Positions 9,009-16,059 of a stretch of 64,000 nt of DNA are shown piece after piece. Under the pieces are notes generated by a model. That model was not told the origin of the DNA. It saw nothing but the letters and a program-made list of their open reading frames with translations, and ran no database searches. Positions within the stretch are counted from its first letter, which is position 1, and every line of letters begins with the position of its first letter. The translations under genes were made by a program, and so were the position numbers. Origin of the DNA: a bacterium (GTDB lineage: Bacteria; Patescibacteria; Paceibacteria; Moranbacterales; UBA1568); NCBI GenBank assembly GCA_021821305.1, contig JAKACP010000001.1, positions 762,100 through 826,099 of the forward strand, written 5' to 3'.

Positions 9009-9368
9009 TTAGCTCATGAAATCGGGATCGCCGTCCAAGCGGGCATGCCAGGCGGCCACGTTGGTATAGACATAGAGGACGAGCACGACCAGAAAGAGTC
9101 CGGACAGATGTTCCGCATCGGGAGCGGCCGCGCCGATGAGGAGAACGGTCATGGGAAAAGAGATGAGCGGAAGCGCTATGTCGCTCGCCACGTTCCACGA
9201 TGCCTCACGGAGACGGAAGCGCATCTCCAGAAGTTCCCAAAAAACCGCGAACGCGAAGGTGAGGAAAAACATGGGCAGTACCGGCAACGCGAACACGGCC
9301 GCGAACAGCGCGGCCACCGCCCCGGACAGGAAGTGCGGTATGGACCAGAAGTCGAGCAGTGTCTTCAT
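9009..9368 (-). CDS. small four-helix integral membrane protein
   Basis: From MKTLLDFWSIPHFLSGAVAA the product has 119 residues and about four membrane helices, with a conserved-looking polar stretch FWELLEMRFRLREASWN between helices two and three. HFLSG near the N-terminus and WELLE in the middle recall small DUF-type integral membrane proteins, but I cannot name the family with confidence. The start at 9368 is preferred over an upstream in-frame codon because the conserved hydrophobic part begins there. It stands between two helicase genes on the same strand. Confidence 0.6.
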   Translation of the reverse strand: MKTLLDFWSIPHFLSGAVAALFAAVFALPVLPMFFLTFAFAVFWELLEMRFRLREASWNVASDIALPLISFPMTVLLIGAAAPDAEHLSGLFLVVLVLYVYTNVAAWHARLDGDPDFMS

Positions 9369-9414
9369 ATGGGTCCACTGTACCATATTCGACCACCCGC
9401 GAACAAAGAAAACG

Positions 9415-9440
9415 AAAAATCCGCCGTGAAGGCGGATTTT
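9415..9440 (-). terminator. terminator after the DEAD-box gene
   Basis: AAAATCCGCC-GTGAA-GGCGGATTTT, a 10-bp perfect stem with A/T flanks; works on both strands and ends the minus-strand helicase gene. Confidence 0.75.
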
Positions 9441-9462
9441 CGATCGTCAGTTAGGCGAAGCT

Positions 9463-10737
9463 CTACGCTCGGAATTTGTCGATGAAAGTGAGGGCGCTTC
9501 CCGATTTGCTCCCGCGACCGGTCCGACCGATACGGTGGATATAGTCCTCGTAGGTCGCCGGCAGATCGTAGTTGATGACATGCGTCACGCCATCGATATC
9601 GAGGCCGCGCGCCGCCACATCGGTCGCGACGAGCACGCTGACCTTCCCCGCGCGGAAGCCGTCGAGCGCGCGCTTGCGCTGACCCTGTGACAGATCGCCA
9701 TGGATGGCGTCGGCCTGGAAGCCGCGGATCTTGAGCGTCTTCGCGAGCTTGGCCGCGCCGTACTTGGTACGCAGGAAGATGATCGACTTCTCGAACTCGG
9801 GCTTGAGGAGGAGATCATGGAGTATCTCGACCTTCTTCTCCCGGCTCTCGGAATAGATGACGTCCTGGTCGACGTTCTCGGAGGTGGCACGGGACGACGG
9901 GATGGAGATCATGATCGGGTCCTGGAGGAACTTCATCGCGAGGTCCTTGGCTCCGCGCTCGAGCGTAGCCGAAAAGAAGAGCGACTGCCGCTTCTCGGGA
10001 AGCAGGGAGAGGAGATGTCGGATTTCCTTGACGAATCCCATGTCGAGCATGCGGTCCACCTCATCGAGGACGACATTGCTGTAATCGGGCATCATGAGGA
10101 ACTTCCGATCGATCAGGTCCTTGACCCGTCCCGGGGTACCGATGACGAAGTTCGGCGAGCGACGCACGTCGCGCGCCTGCTTATCGAGATGCACGCCGCC
10201 GATCGTGAGCACGGAGGCAAGGTTCATCCCGCGCGCGAATTCCTTGAATTCCTCCTCGATCTGGACGGCGAGTTCACGCGTCGGGACGAGGATGATCGCG
10301 CGTTCCTTGGGATGGAGGAGCGCCTTGTTGATGAGCGGAATGAGGAACGCGGCGGTCTTGCCGGTTCCGGTATTGGCGATACCGATGAGGTCGCGTCCCT
10401 TCAGGATATGCGGGATCGCACCGTCCTGGATCGGGGTCGGATGCTCGTAGTTCCGCCGTGCGATGGACGCCTTGAGGCGTTCCTCTATATGGAAATCGGC
10501 GAAGCGATGCTCCGGATGGAAAGCGACGGTCTCGGTCTTCTCTATCGCCTTGCGGACGAACATGGAGACGTCGAGGCCAAGCTGACCCTTCTGCTTCTTG
10601 GCACCGCGCTTCATGTCGCGGAACGTGAACGGATTGTTCCCCTTCTTGACCGGACCGGTGTATTTCTTCGGCCCGCGCGACCCGCCGAATCCCCCGGATC
10701 CGGTCTTTTTTGCTCCCGTATAAGATTTCTTGTACAT
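9463..10737 (-). CDS. DEAD-box ATP-dependent RNA helicase
   Basis: RNA helicase for ribosome assembly or RNA turnover. Motifs are in order: Q motif NYEHPTPIQDGAIPHILKGR, motif I ANTGTGKT (121-128), Ia VPTRELAVQ, GG, TPGR, motif II DEVD rather than DEAD (VVLDEVDRMLDMGF), motif III SAT, IV IIFLRTK, V ATDVAARGLDIDGV and VI HRIGRTGR. A basic Gly/Lys-rich N-terminal extension (about residues 1-55) replaces the more usual basic C-terminal tail and probably binds RNA. DEVD is an accepted variant of motif II. Monocistronic, with a terminator just after the stop. Confidence 0.94.
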   Translation of the reverse strand: MYKKSYTGAKKTGSGGFGGSRGPKKYTGPVKKGNNPFTFRDMKRGAKKQKGQLGLDVSMFVRKAIEKTETVAFHPEHRFADFHIEERLKASIARRNYEHPTPIQDGAIPHILKGRDLIGIANTGTGKTAAFLIPLINKALLHPKERAIILVPTRELAVQIEEEFKEFARGMNLASVLTIGGVHLDKQARDVRRSPNFVIGTPGRVKDLIDRKFLMMPDYSNVVLDEVDRMLDMGFVKEIRHLLSLLPEKRQSLFFSATLERGAKDLAMKFLQDPIMISIPSSRATSENVDQDVIYSESREKKVEILHDLLLKPEFEKSIIFLRTKYGAAKLAKTLKIRGFQADAIHGDLSQGQRKRALDGFRAGKVSVLVATDVAARGLDIDGVTHVINYDLPATYEDYIHRIGRTGRGSKSGSALTFIDKFRA

Positions 10738-10928
10738 GATTCTCTATGATTATCTACTAAAAAAGCGCCTGTGAGGCACTTGTTCAATAGATGAAAAAAG
10801 ATACCATACAGCGATTCACTATATCACTTCCTCGTTGCGATGTCAAGTGCGCACGACCCGACGCCCGGAGCGCGAACCCCGGAGAAAACAGAAATCCCGA
10901 TCGGACGGACCGAACGGGATCCTTGTTC

Positions 10929-10952
10929 TTGGCGGGGACGAAGGGACTCGGT
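10929..10952 (-). repeat. duplicated tRNA-Asp 3' end (fragment)
   Basis: The stretch TTGGCGGGGACGAAGGGACT plus CGG is identical to the 3' end of tRNA-Asp at 11125-11147. It is followed on the minus strand by a hairpin with the same GGGATTT-type ending as the terminator of the real tRNA operon. Between the two copies (about 10985-11085) lie three more palindromes: CCGCGA/TCGCGG, TTTCGCG/CGCGAAA and GCAAGCGAA/TTCGCTTGC. Confidence 0.7.
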
Positions 10953-11090
10953 CACGGATAATCCGCTCGCCGTCGCGACCGGATTTCCGCGACCCCGGCT
11001 CGCGGTTTCGCGTGCTCGCGAAACATCGCTCCGCCTTCCTCGTCCCTACGCAAGCGAAGCAGTTCGCTTGCTTCGTCTTCCGAAAGAAAA

Positions 11091-11118
11091 CGAAATCCTG
11101 ACCATATGGTCGGGATTT
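11091..11118 (-). terminator. terminator of the tRNA operon
   Basis: AAATCCTGACC-ATAT-GGTCGGGATTT, 11 pairs including one G-U, followed on the minus strand by TCGTTTTC. Confidence 0.7.
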
Positions 11119-11125
11119 GTGATCT

Positions 11126-11202
11126 TGGCGGGGACGAAGGGACTCGGACCCTCGACCTCCACAGTGACAGTGTGGCGCTCTAACCAGCTGAGCTACGCCC
11201 CC
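11126..11202 (-). tRNA. tRNA-Asp(GTC)
   Basis: Cloverleaf with acceptor stem GGGGGCG/CGTCCCC, anticodon loop CTGTCAC (anticodon GTC), T-loop region TCCGAGT and encoded CCA. It is last in a four-tRNA minus-strand operon and the only one of the four with a genomic CCA. Confidence 0.95.
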
Positions 11203-11298
11203 AAGATGACTTCCTCGTATATCCGATACCACAATCCAATCACCAAACAATCACTCCGTTTGGTTGTTGGAGCCTGGTCCCCGGTCTTTTTTCAAGAG

Positions 11299-11372
11299 TA
11301 CCAGGGGAGAGATTCGAACTCTCGACCCCGGGCTTATGAGTCCCGTGCTCTAACCAACTGAGCTACCCTGGC
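11299..11372 (-). tRNA. tRNA-Met(CAT), elongator type
   Basis: Acceptor GCCAGGG/CCCTGGT, fully paired at 1-72 (G-U), anticodon loop CTCATAA, T-arm GAGAG-TTCGAAT-CTCTC, discriminator A, CCA not encoded. A lysidine-type tRNA-Ile2 with the same anticodon cannot be excluded by eye. Confidence 0.88.
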
Positions 11373-11416
11373 GATAGATAGTTCAAACCCGATTCCCACA
11401 TTTTGCACTAACTATG

Positions 11417-11490
11417 TTGCGGGGGTGGGATTCGAACCCACGACCTCCTGGTTATGAGCCAGACGAGCTGCCAGACTGCTCTACCCCGCT
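11417..11490 (-). tRNA. initiator tRNA-fMet(CAT)
   Basis: The acceptor GCGGGG/CCCCGC has an unpaired first position (A1 opposite A72), the D-arm region GAGCAGTCTGGCAGCTCG is typical of bacterial initiators, and the anticodon loop is CTCATAA. CCA not encoded. The unpaired 1-72 position is the key initiator identity feature. Confidence 0.9.
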
Positions 11491-11505
11491 GTATTGACCG
11501 CCTTG

Positions 11506-11579
11506 TGGGTGATCCAAGATTCGAACTTGGGACCTCGACATTATCAGTGTCGCGCTCTAACCAACTGAGCTAATCACCC
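11506..11579 (-). tRNA. tRNA-Ile(GAT)
   Basis: Acceptor GGGTGAT/ATCACCC, D-arm AGCTCAGTTGGTTAGAGC, anticodon stem-loop CGACA-CTGATAA-TGTCG (anticodon GAT), T-arm CCAAG-TTCGAAT-CTTGG, discriminator A, CCA not encoded. First gene of the tRNA operon. Confidence 0.95.
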
Positions 11580-11656
11580 GTATTTGGTTGCGGCCGAGAA
11601 TACCAAAAAGAGCTCAGTGCCGAGCCCGTACACTGTACACTATCCCGAGAAAAAGT

Positions 11657-12325
11657 TCAAGGGGTTCGTCCGGTGTCGGCGTTTTCCGCGAGGAATTTCG
11701 CGGCCGAAGGGCAGATATTCGCGATCGGACACTCCCCGCACTTCGGTTTCCGTGGGATACAGATGGCGCGGCCGTGGGTGATGAAGAGCTCGTTTATGAG
11801 GAGATAATCCTTCGGTGCGAACAGCTTCCCGAGATCCTCGGACATCCTGTCCGCCGTCGTAGCGTTCGAGAGCCCGAGCCGCGGCGCGACCCGGAAGACA
11901 TGCGTGTCGACCGCGACGCCGAGGTGCTTGCCGAACGCCTTGGCGAGCACGATGTAGGCAGTCTTGTGCGAAACGCCGGGGAGTGAGAGCAATCCCTCGA
12001 GCGTGTTCGGGACTTCACCGCCATACTTTTCGACGAGGATCTTCCCGAGCCCCTTCAGATGCTTCGCCTTGTTCCGATAGAATCCCGTCGAATAGATCTC
12101 CTTCTCGAGCGTCGCGAGGTCCGCCGTCGCGTACGCGTCCGCGGTCCGGTATTTCGCGAAAAGCGTCTCGGTCACCCGGTTCACCCGCTCGTCCGTGCAC
12201 TGTGCCGAGAGTACCGTTCCCACCACCAATTCCAATGGCGTGGACCATGCGACGAACGGCCCAGGTTCGGGGTAGGCCTTCTTGAGGCATTTCATTATTT
12301 CCCGGATGCGGTCTTTCTCGGTCAT
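11657..12325 (-). CDS. nth: endonuclease III (DNA glycosylase/AP lyase)
   Basis: Removes oxidised pyrimidines and nicks abasic sites in base-excision repair. The 222-residue product shows VLSAQCTDERVN, the helix-hairpin-helix LPGVSHKTA carrying the catalytic Lys, the catalytic Asp in VAVDTHVFRVAPRLG, and a C-terminal 4Fe-4S loop with spacing C-X6-C-X2-C-X5-C (CIPRKPKCGECPIANIC). The ATG at 12325 overlaps the stop of the SulP gene by ATGA, so the two are translationally coupled; this fixes the start and rejects an upstream in-frame start. Confidence 0.96.
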   Translation of the reverse strand: MTEKDRIREIMKCLKKAYPEPGPFVAWSTPLELVVGTVLSAQCTDERVNRVTETLFAKYRTADAYATADLATLEKEIYSTGFYRNKAKHLKGLGKILVEKYGGEVPNTLEGLLSLPGVSHKTAYIVLAKAFGKHLGVAVDTHVFRVAPRLGLSNATTADRMSEDLGKLFAPKDYLLINELFITHGRAICIPRKPKCGECPIANICPSAAKFLAENADTGRTP

Positions 12326-14082
12326 ACGCCGCCTGTCCGTTCGGGGCATTCATGGAAAATCCTCGCCGTGCACGAGGCGCATATCTCGTGGCTCAGTTTC
12401 TTCCTCACGATCGCGGCGAGCGCTTCGCTCTTGGACGTGAAGATGTTCTCCTCGCCCAGGACATCGACATATCCGCCGCTCTCGAGCACTTCCAGGACGA
12501 CCGGATTCACGTTCGACAAGAAGAGATCGCCTCCCGCCTTCCGGAGACGTTCCGCGCGATGGACCAGCATGTCCGCGCCGGCAAGATCGATATGGCTGAT
12601 CCCCGTACAGACCAGGAGTAGGAACTTCCTCCCCTTCCCGGCCGATTCCAATCTCAGGAATTCGCTTTCGACATGCTCCACCGAACCGAAAAAGAGCGAA
12701 CCGTCGATACGGACCGTCTCGAGCTGCGGACACAGCGGAAGATTTTCCACCACTGAGAACTTCCGTTTCGGATGTTCCGGGTCCGGAACGTATCTGACGA
12801 CGGCCGGACGGGCTGCCCGGCGGAGGTAGAGCGCGAGCGACAGGAGTATGCCGATGAAGATGGCGAACTCGAGTTCGATCAGAAGCGTGGAGACGAACGT
12901 CACCAGAAGGAGCGCGGACTCGGATCGGCTCGCCTTCACGATCGAGCGGATGTGATGGAAGTCGACGAGACCCCACGCGACCAGGAACAATACCGCCGCC
13001 ATCACCGCGAGCGGCAGGAATGCCGCGAGCGGCGCCACGAACAGCACGATCACGGCGAGGAACACGGATGCGAACACGGAAGCGAGCGGCGTCTTGGCTC
13101 CCGCCTCGAAATTGAGTCCGCTCCGGTTGAAGGATCCGCTCGACGGATAGGCGGAAAAGAAGCTCCCGATCACATTGGAAGCGCCCTGCCCTATGAATTC
13201 CTGATTCCCGTCGATATGCTGGCCGGATTTCAGGCCGACGGCCCGCGCGATGGCGACCGCTTCGGTGAGCGCGAGGAGCGTGATCGCGAGCGCCGACGAG
13301 GAGAGCATCCCCACCGTCTCGAGATCGAGCTCGGGAAGCGACACGGGCGGCAGGGTCGCCGGGATACTGCCGACGGTCCGGATACCCGTCATCGCCGCGC
13401 CGTAATGTTCATTGAGGAAGAATCCGAGCACGCTTCCCGCGAGAATCGCCGGAATCATATACGGGATCCGCCGGAACCATGTCTTGACGGCGATACCGAC
13501 CACGAGCGTCACCGCGCCGACGAGCACGACGTACCAGTTCATGGAAGCGAGGTTCGTGAAGAAATAGTGCCACGTCTCGGAAAACGAACTTCCCTGCGGA
13601 ACCGCTATCCCGAAAAAATTCTTCACCTGGTTGGAGGCGATGAGAATAGCCGCGCCGGCGGTGAATCCGATCACGACCGTATGCGAGATGAAGTTCACGA
13701 GCGACCCGAGCTGCATCCATCCCATGATGAGCTGGATGGCACCGACCAAAAACGAGAGCGTGATCGCGAGGCCGACGTATTCGGCGCTTCCGACGGCCGC
13801 CATCGGACTCACCGACGCGAAGACGACGAGCGAGATCGCGGTGGTCGGCCCGGAGACGAGGTGCCACGACGACCCCCAGAGCGCCGCGATGATGGCCGGG
13901 ACGATCGCGGAATAGAGACCGTACTCGGGAGGGAGCCCGGCGATCGTCGCGAAGGCCACGCCCTGCGGAAGGACGATGATCGCGCCGACCAGCCCCGCCA
14001 GGGTATCTTTGCGGAGCGAAAAACGGTTCACCTGCGACTTCCACGTCAGGAAAGGGAATATCTTGCTAAGACGCTGTTCCAT
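12322..14082 (-). CDS. SulP-family anion transporter with STAS domain
   Basis: Inner-membrane anion transporter (sulfate, bicarbonate or similar). Start chosen at MEQRLSKIFPFLTW (14082), 586 residues. The membrane part (about 25-430) includes the family signature VGAIIVLPQGVAFATIAGLPPEYG in pieces (LPQGVAFATIAGLPPEYGLY) and AYPSSGSFNRSGLNFEAGAKTPLASVF; the C-terminal cytoplasmic STAS domain spans about 460-575 (ETVRIDGSLFFGSVEHVES...HIDLAGADMLVHRAERLR). It overlaps nth by 4 bases, an unexpected functional pairing. The substrate cannot be told from sequence. Confidence 0.93.
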   Translation of the reverse strand: MEQRLSKIFPFLTWKSQVNRFSLRKDTLAGLVGAIIVLPQGVAFATIAGLPPEYGLYSAIVPAIIAALWGSSWHLVSGPTTAISLVVFASVSPMAAVGSAEYVGLAITLSFLVGAIQLIMGWMQLGSLVNFISHTVVIGFTAGAAILIASNQVKNFFGIAVPQGSSFSETWHYFFTNLASMNWYVVLVGAVTLVVGIAVKTWFRRIPYMIPAILAGSVLGFFLNEHYGAAMTGIRTVGSIPATLPPVSLPELDLETVGMLSSSALAITLLALTEAVAIARAVGLKSGQHIDGNQEFIGQGASNVIGSFFSAYPSSGSFNRSGLNFEAGAKTPLASVFASVFLAVIVLFVAPLAAFLPLAVMAAVLFLVAWGLVDFHHIRSIVKASRSESALLLVTFVSTLLIELEFAIFIGILLSLALYLRRAARPAVVRYVPDPEHPKRKFSVVENLPLCPQLETVRIDGSLFFGSVEHVESEFLRLESAGKGRKFLLLVCTGISHIDLAGADMLVHRAERLRKAGGDLFLSNVNPVVLEVLESGGYVDVLGEENIFTSKSEALAAIVRKKLSHEICASCTARIFHECPERTGGV

Positions 14083-14229
14083 AGGACAAAACATAAGAAC
14101 ATCCGGTCAGGATGTACTGATACCTCCGAAGACTCGGCCGGAAAGAAAGCCGACGAACGAGGAAATCGTAGCGGAAATCGACGGATTTGTCCATGAAGGA
14201 CCATCCGAGGAGCGAACTCATTCCCCTCC

Positions 14230-14625
14230 CTATCGGGGACTCTCCAGTCTACGGATCATCTTCTTGATCTCCTCGAGATCCGCCTGCATGTCGCGGATTT
14301 CCGATTCGGCCTTCCTGTCGACGGCGAAATCCTGCGCCGCCTTGGCGCGGTCGCGTTCGGCGGTCCGGTTCTGGCTCATAAGGATGACCGGCGCCTGGAA
14401 CGCCGCCATCATGGACAGGAAGAGATTGAGCAGGATGAACGGATACGGATCCCAGTGCGCGATCGCACCGACGACATTCACGATCATCCAGATCACGAGC
14501 AGTCCCATGAGAGTGAGGATGAACGTCCAACTCCCGGCCCATTTCGTGAGCGTGTCCGCCGCCTTCTGTCCGGGCGTTCTCCGCCTCCGGTCCACGTCGC
14601 CGTTTTTTCTCTGCTCCTGTGACAT
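14230..14625 (-). CDS. DUF1003 membrane protein
   Basis: From MSQEQRKNGDVDRRRRTPGQ the product has 131 residues: a basic N-terminus, two membrane helices around SWTFILTLMGLLVIWMIVNV and YPFILLNLFLSMMAAFQAPV, then MSQNRTAERDRAKAAQDFAVDRKAE and a short coiled coil. The pattern WDPYPFILLNLFLS...APVILMSQNR is the DUF1003 hallmark; the family function is unknown. The longer upstream frame runs antisense through tRNA-Ala and is rejected. An extended -10 (TGC-TACAAT) sits 32 bases upstream. Confidence 0.88.
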   Translation of the reverse strand: MSQEQRKNGDVDRRRRTPGQKAADTLTKWAGSWTFILTLMGLLVIWMIVNVVGAIAHWDPYPFILLNLFLSMMAAFQAPVILMSQNRTAERDRAKAAQDFAVDRKAESEIRDMQADLEEIKKMIRRLESPR

Positions 14626-14656
14626 ATGTTTTTCGGATGAAAGAAGGATCGATATC

Positions 14657-14665
14657 ATTGTAGCA
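14657..14665 (-). promoter_or_regulatory. extended -10 promoter (TGC-TACAAT) for DUF1003 gene
   Basis: Minus-strand TGC-TACAAT between the tRNA-Ala terminator and the gene; an identical element precedes trpS (45730). Confidence 0.5.
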
Positions 14666-14667
14666 TG

Positions 14668-14691
14668 AAAAAACGGGACTGAGCCCGTTTT
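14668..14691 (-). terminator. terminator of tRNA-Ala
   Basis: AAAACGGG-ACTGAG-CCCGTTTT; on the minus strand the stem is followed by a T-run. Confidence 0.75.
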
Positions 14692-14702
14692 CATCATATT
14701 CG

Positions 14703-14775
14703 TGGACCGTACAGGATTCGAACCTGCGACCCCCGCATTGCAAATGCGGTGCTCTACCAACTGAGCTAACGGCCC
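14703..14775 (-). tRNA. tRNA-Ala(TGC)
   Basis: Acceptor GGGCCGT/ACGGTCC, anticodon stem-loop CCGCA-TTTGCAA-TGCGG (anticodon TGC), T-arm GCAGG-TTCGAAT-CCTGT, discriminator A, CCA not encoded. The usual alanine G3-U70 pair is present: GGG at positions 1-3 faces U70. Confidence 0.93.
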
Positions 14776-14830
14776 ATCTTCGAACGGATATTTCGCTTCA
14801 GCATCCTAGCGAAAAGCCCGGGTTTTGTCT

Positions 14831-15967
14831 ATGCTGGAAAATGAACCCGTCGAAACTCCTTTCACTATGGATGGAAATATCTACTGGCACTCGTTCCTCA
14901 GGACACCCGGTCTCGGACAGCAGGGCCTCCGTCTCCTCGCGGAACATTTCGGGGACGGTGAAGCGGCATGGAACGCCGACGCGGAGGCGTACCGCGAAGC
15001 CGGTGTCAGCGAGACACTCGTCCGAAAAATGATGGAAACGAAACGCTCCGTTTCTCCGGAAACGGAATACGGACTCCTCTCCGAGGCGGACATCGATATC
15101 ATCGCCGACACCGATCCGGAATTCCCCGCGCTCCTTCGGGAAATCCCACGGCCGCCGTTCCTCCTCTATACGAGAGGAACGATCAAGGATTGGAACACGC
15201 GCAGATGCGTCTCGATCGTCGGATCGCGCAAATACACGAATTACGGCCGACAGGCCGCGGAGCACATCGCCGAGGGACTCGCGCACGCCGGATTCACCGT
15301 GGTGTCCGGACTCGCGTTCGGCATCGACCGGATCGCCCATGAGGCGGCCTTGCGTGCCGGCGGCGAGACCGTAGCCGTGCTCGCCGACAGCCTCGACGAC
15401 CGGTCGATCGCGCCGCAATCACACCTCGCGCTCGCCCGAGAAGTCACGCGACAGGGGTCGCTCCTCTCCGAATACCCGCCCGTGACCGCCGCCAGCCCCT
15501 GGTTCTTTCCGGCGCGCAACCGCTTCATCGCGGGAATCTCCCTCGGAACCGTCGTCATCGAGGCAGCCGAGAAGAGCGGGTCGCTCATCACGGCCTCGCT
15601 CGCGCTCGATTTCGACCGCGACGTGTTCGCGGTCCCGGGATCGATCTTCTCGCCCGCCTCATCCGGCACGAACGAGCTCATCCGAAACGGCGCCACCATC
15701 GTCAGGAACATCTCCGACATCATCGGGGAATTCTCGCCCGTTCCGGGCCCGCTCCGCCTCTTCGAGGAGGCTGTCCCCGCCCTCCCGGGAAACCTGTCCC
15801 GCGACGAGGAAACCGTCTTCCGGCTCCTTTCCCACGAAGCCCTCGCAGTTGACGAAATCATCAAATCGTCGCATCTTGGAGCAAGCGCCGCGAGTTCGGC
15901 GATCACGATGCTCGAGCTGAAAGGCCTCGCGAAGAACATCGGAAGGAACCATTATATAAGGACATAA
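14831..15967 (+). CDS. dprA: DNA-processing protein DprA
   Basis: Cytoplasmic single-strand DNA binder that loads RecA during natural transformation. The product (about 378 residues) has an N-terminal SAM-like part (GNIYWHSFLRTPGLGQQGLRLLAE), the DprA Rossmann core with VSIVGSRKYTNYG, VVSGLAFGIDRIAHEAAL, SLLSEYPP, FPARNRFIAGIS and EAAEKSGSLITASLALD, then a C-terminal winged-helix-like domain (SRDEETVFRLLSHEALAVDEI). The start at 14831 lacks an SD; the ATG at 14867 is an equally plausible start. dprA followed by topA is a common bacterial order. With pilB and a PilX-like gene in the window it supports DNA uptake. Confidence 0.95.
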   Translation: MLENEPVETPFTMDGNIYWHSFLRTPGLGQQGLRLLAEHFGDGEAAWNADAEAYREAGVSETLVRKMMETKRSVSPETEYGLLSEADIDIIADTDPEFPALLREIPRPPFLLYTRGTIKDWNTRRCVSIVGSRKYTNYGRQAAEHIAEGLAHAGFTVVSGLAFGIDRIAHEAALRAGGETVAVLADSLDDRSIAPQSHLALAREVTRQGSLLSEYPPVTAASPWFFPARNRFIAGISLGTVVIEAAEKSGSLITASLALDFDRDVFAVPGSIFSPASSGTNELIRNGATIVRNISDIIGEFSPVPGPLRLFEEAVPALPGNLSRDEETVFRLLSHEALAVDEIIKSSHLGASAASSAITMLELKGLAKNIGRNHYIRT

Positions 15968-16059
15968 ACATAAAAACAGGTGACGATAAACAAAAGAACG
16001 TGCCGGATCCGACCCTGTCCGCTCTTGTGTCGATCGTTGTCCGCTAACCGCTGACTGCC

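Larger units (their letters stand above)
10738..11125. other. 388-bp non-coding region between DEAD-box gene and tRNA-Asp
   Basis: No credible gene; long frames here run antisense through the tRNAs. It holds the helicase 5' region, the tRNA-Asp 3'-end duplicate with a terminator-like hairpin (about 10890-10922), three tandem palindromes (about 10985-11085) and the tRNA operon terminator. Confidence 0.6.

Noticed and set aside
9691..9715. Another CCCTGTGA match inside the DEAD-box gene
   Set aside because: A single 8-base match within a conserved coding stretch, with no partner repeat nearby.
10985..11085. Possible CRISPR-like repeat array
   Set aside because: Three palindromes differ in sequence and spacing; no direct repeats with spacers. 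I saw no CRISPR array or cas gene anywhere in the window.
10840..11361. 173-codon plus-strand open frame
   Set aside because: It runs antisense through the tRNA-Asp and tRNA-Met genes; its translation is the usual artefact of tRNA complements.
14626..14760. N-terminal extension of the DUF1003 frame
   Set aside because: The extra 45 residues are antisense to tRNA-Ala and cross its terminator; the family match starts at 14625.
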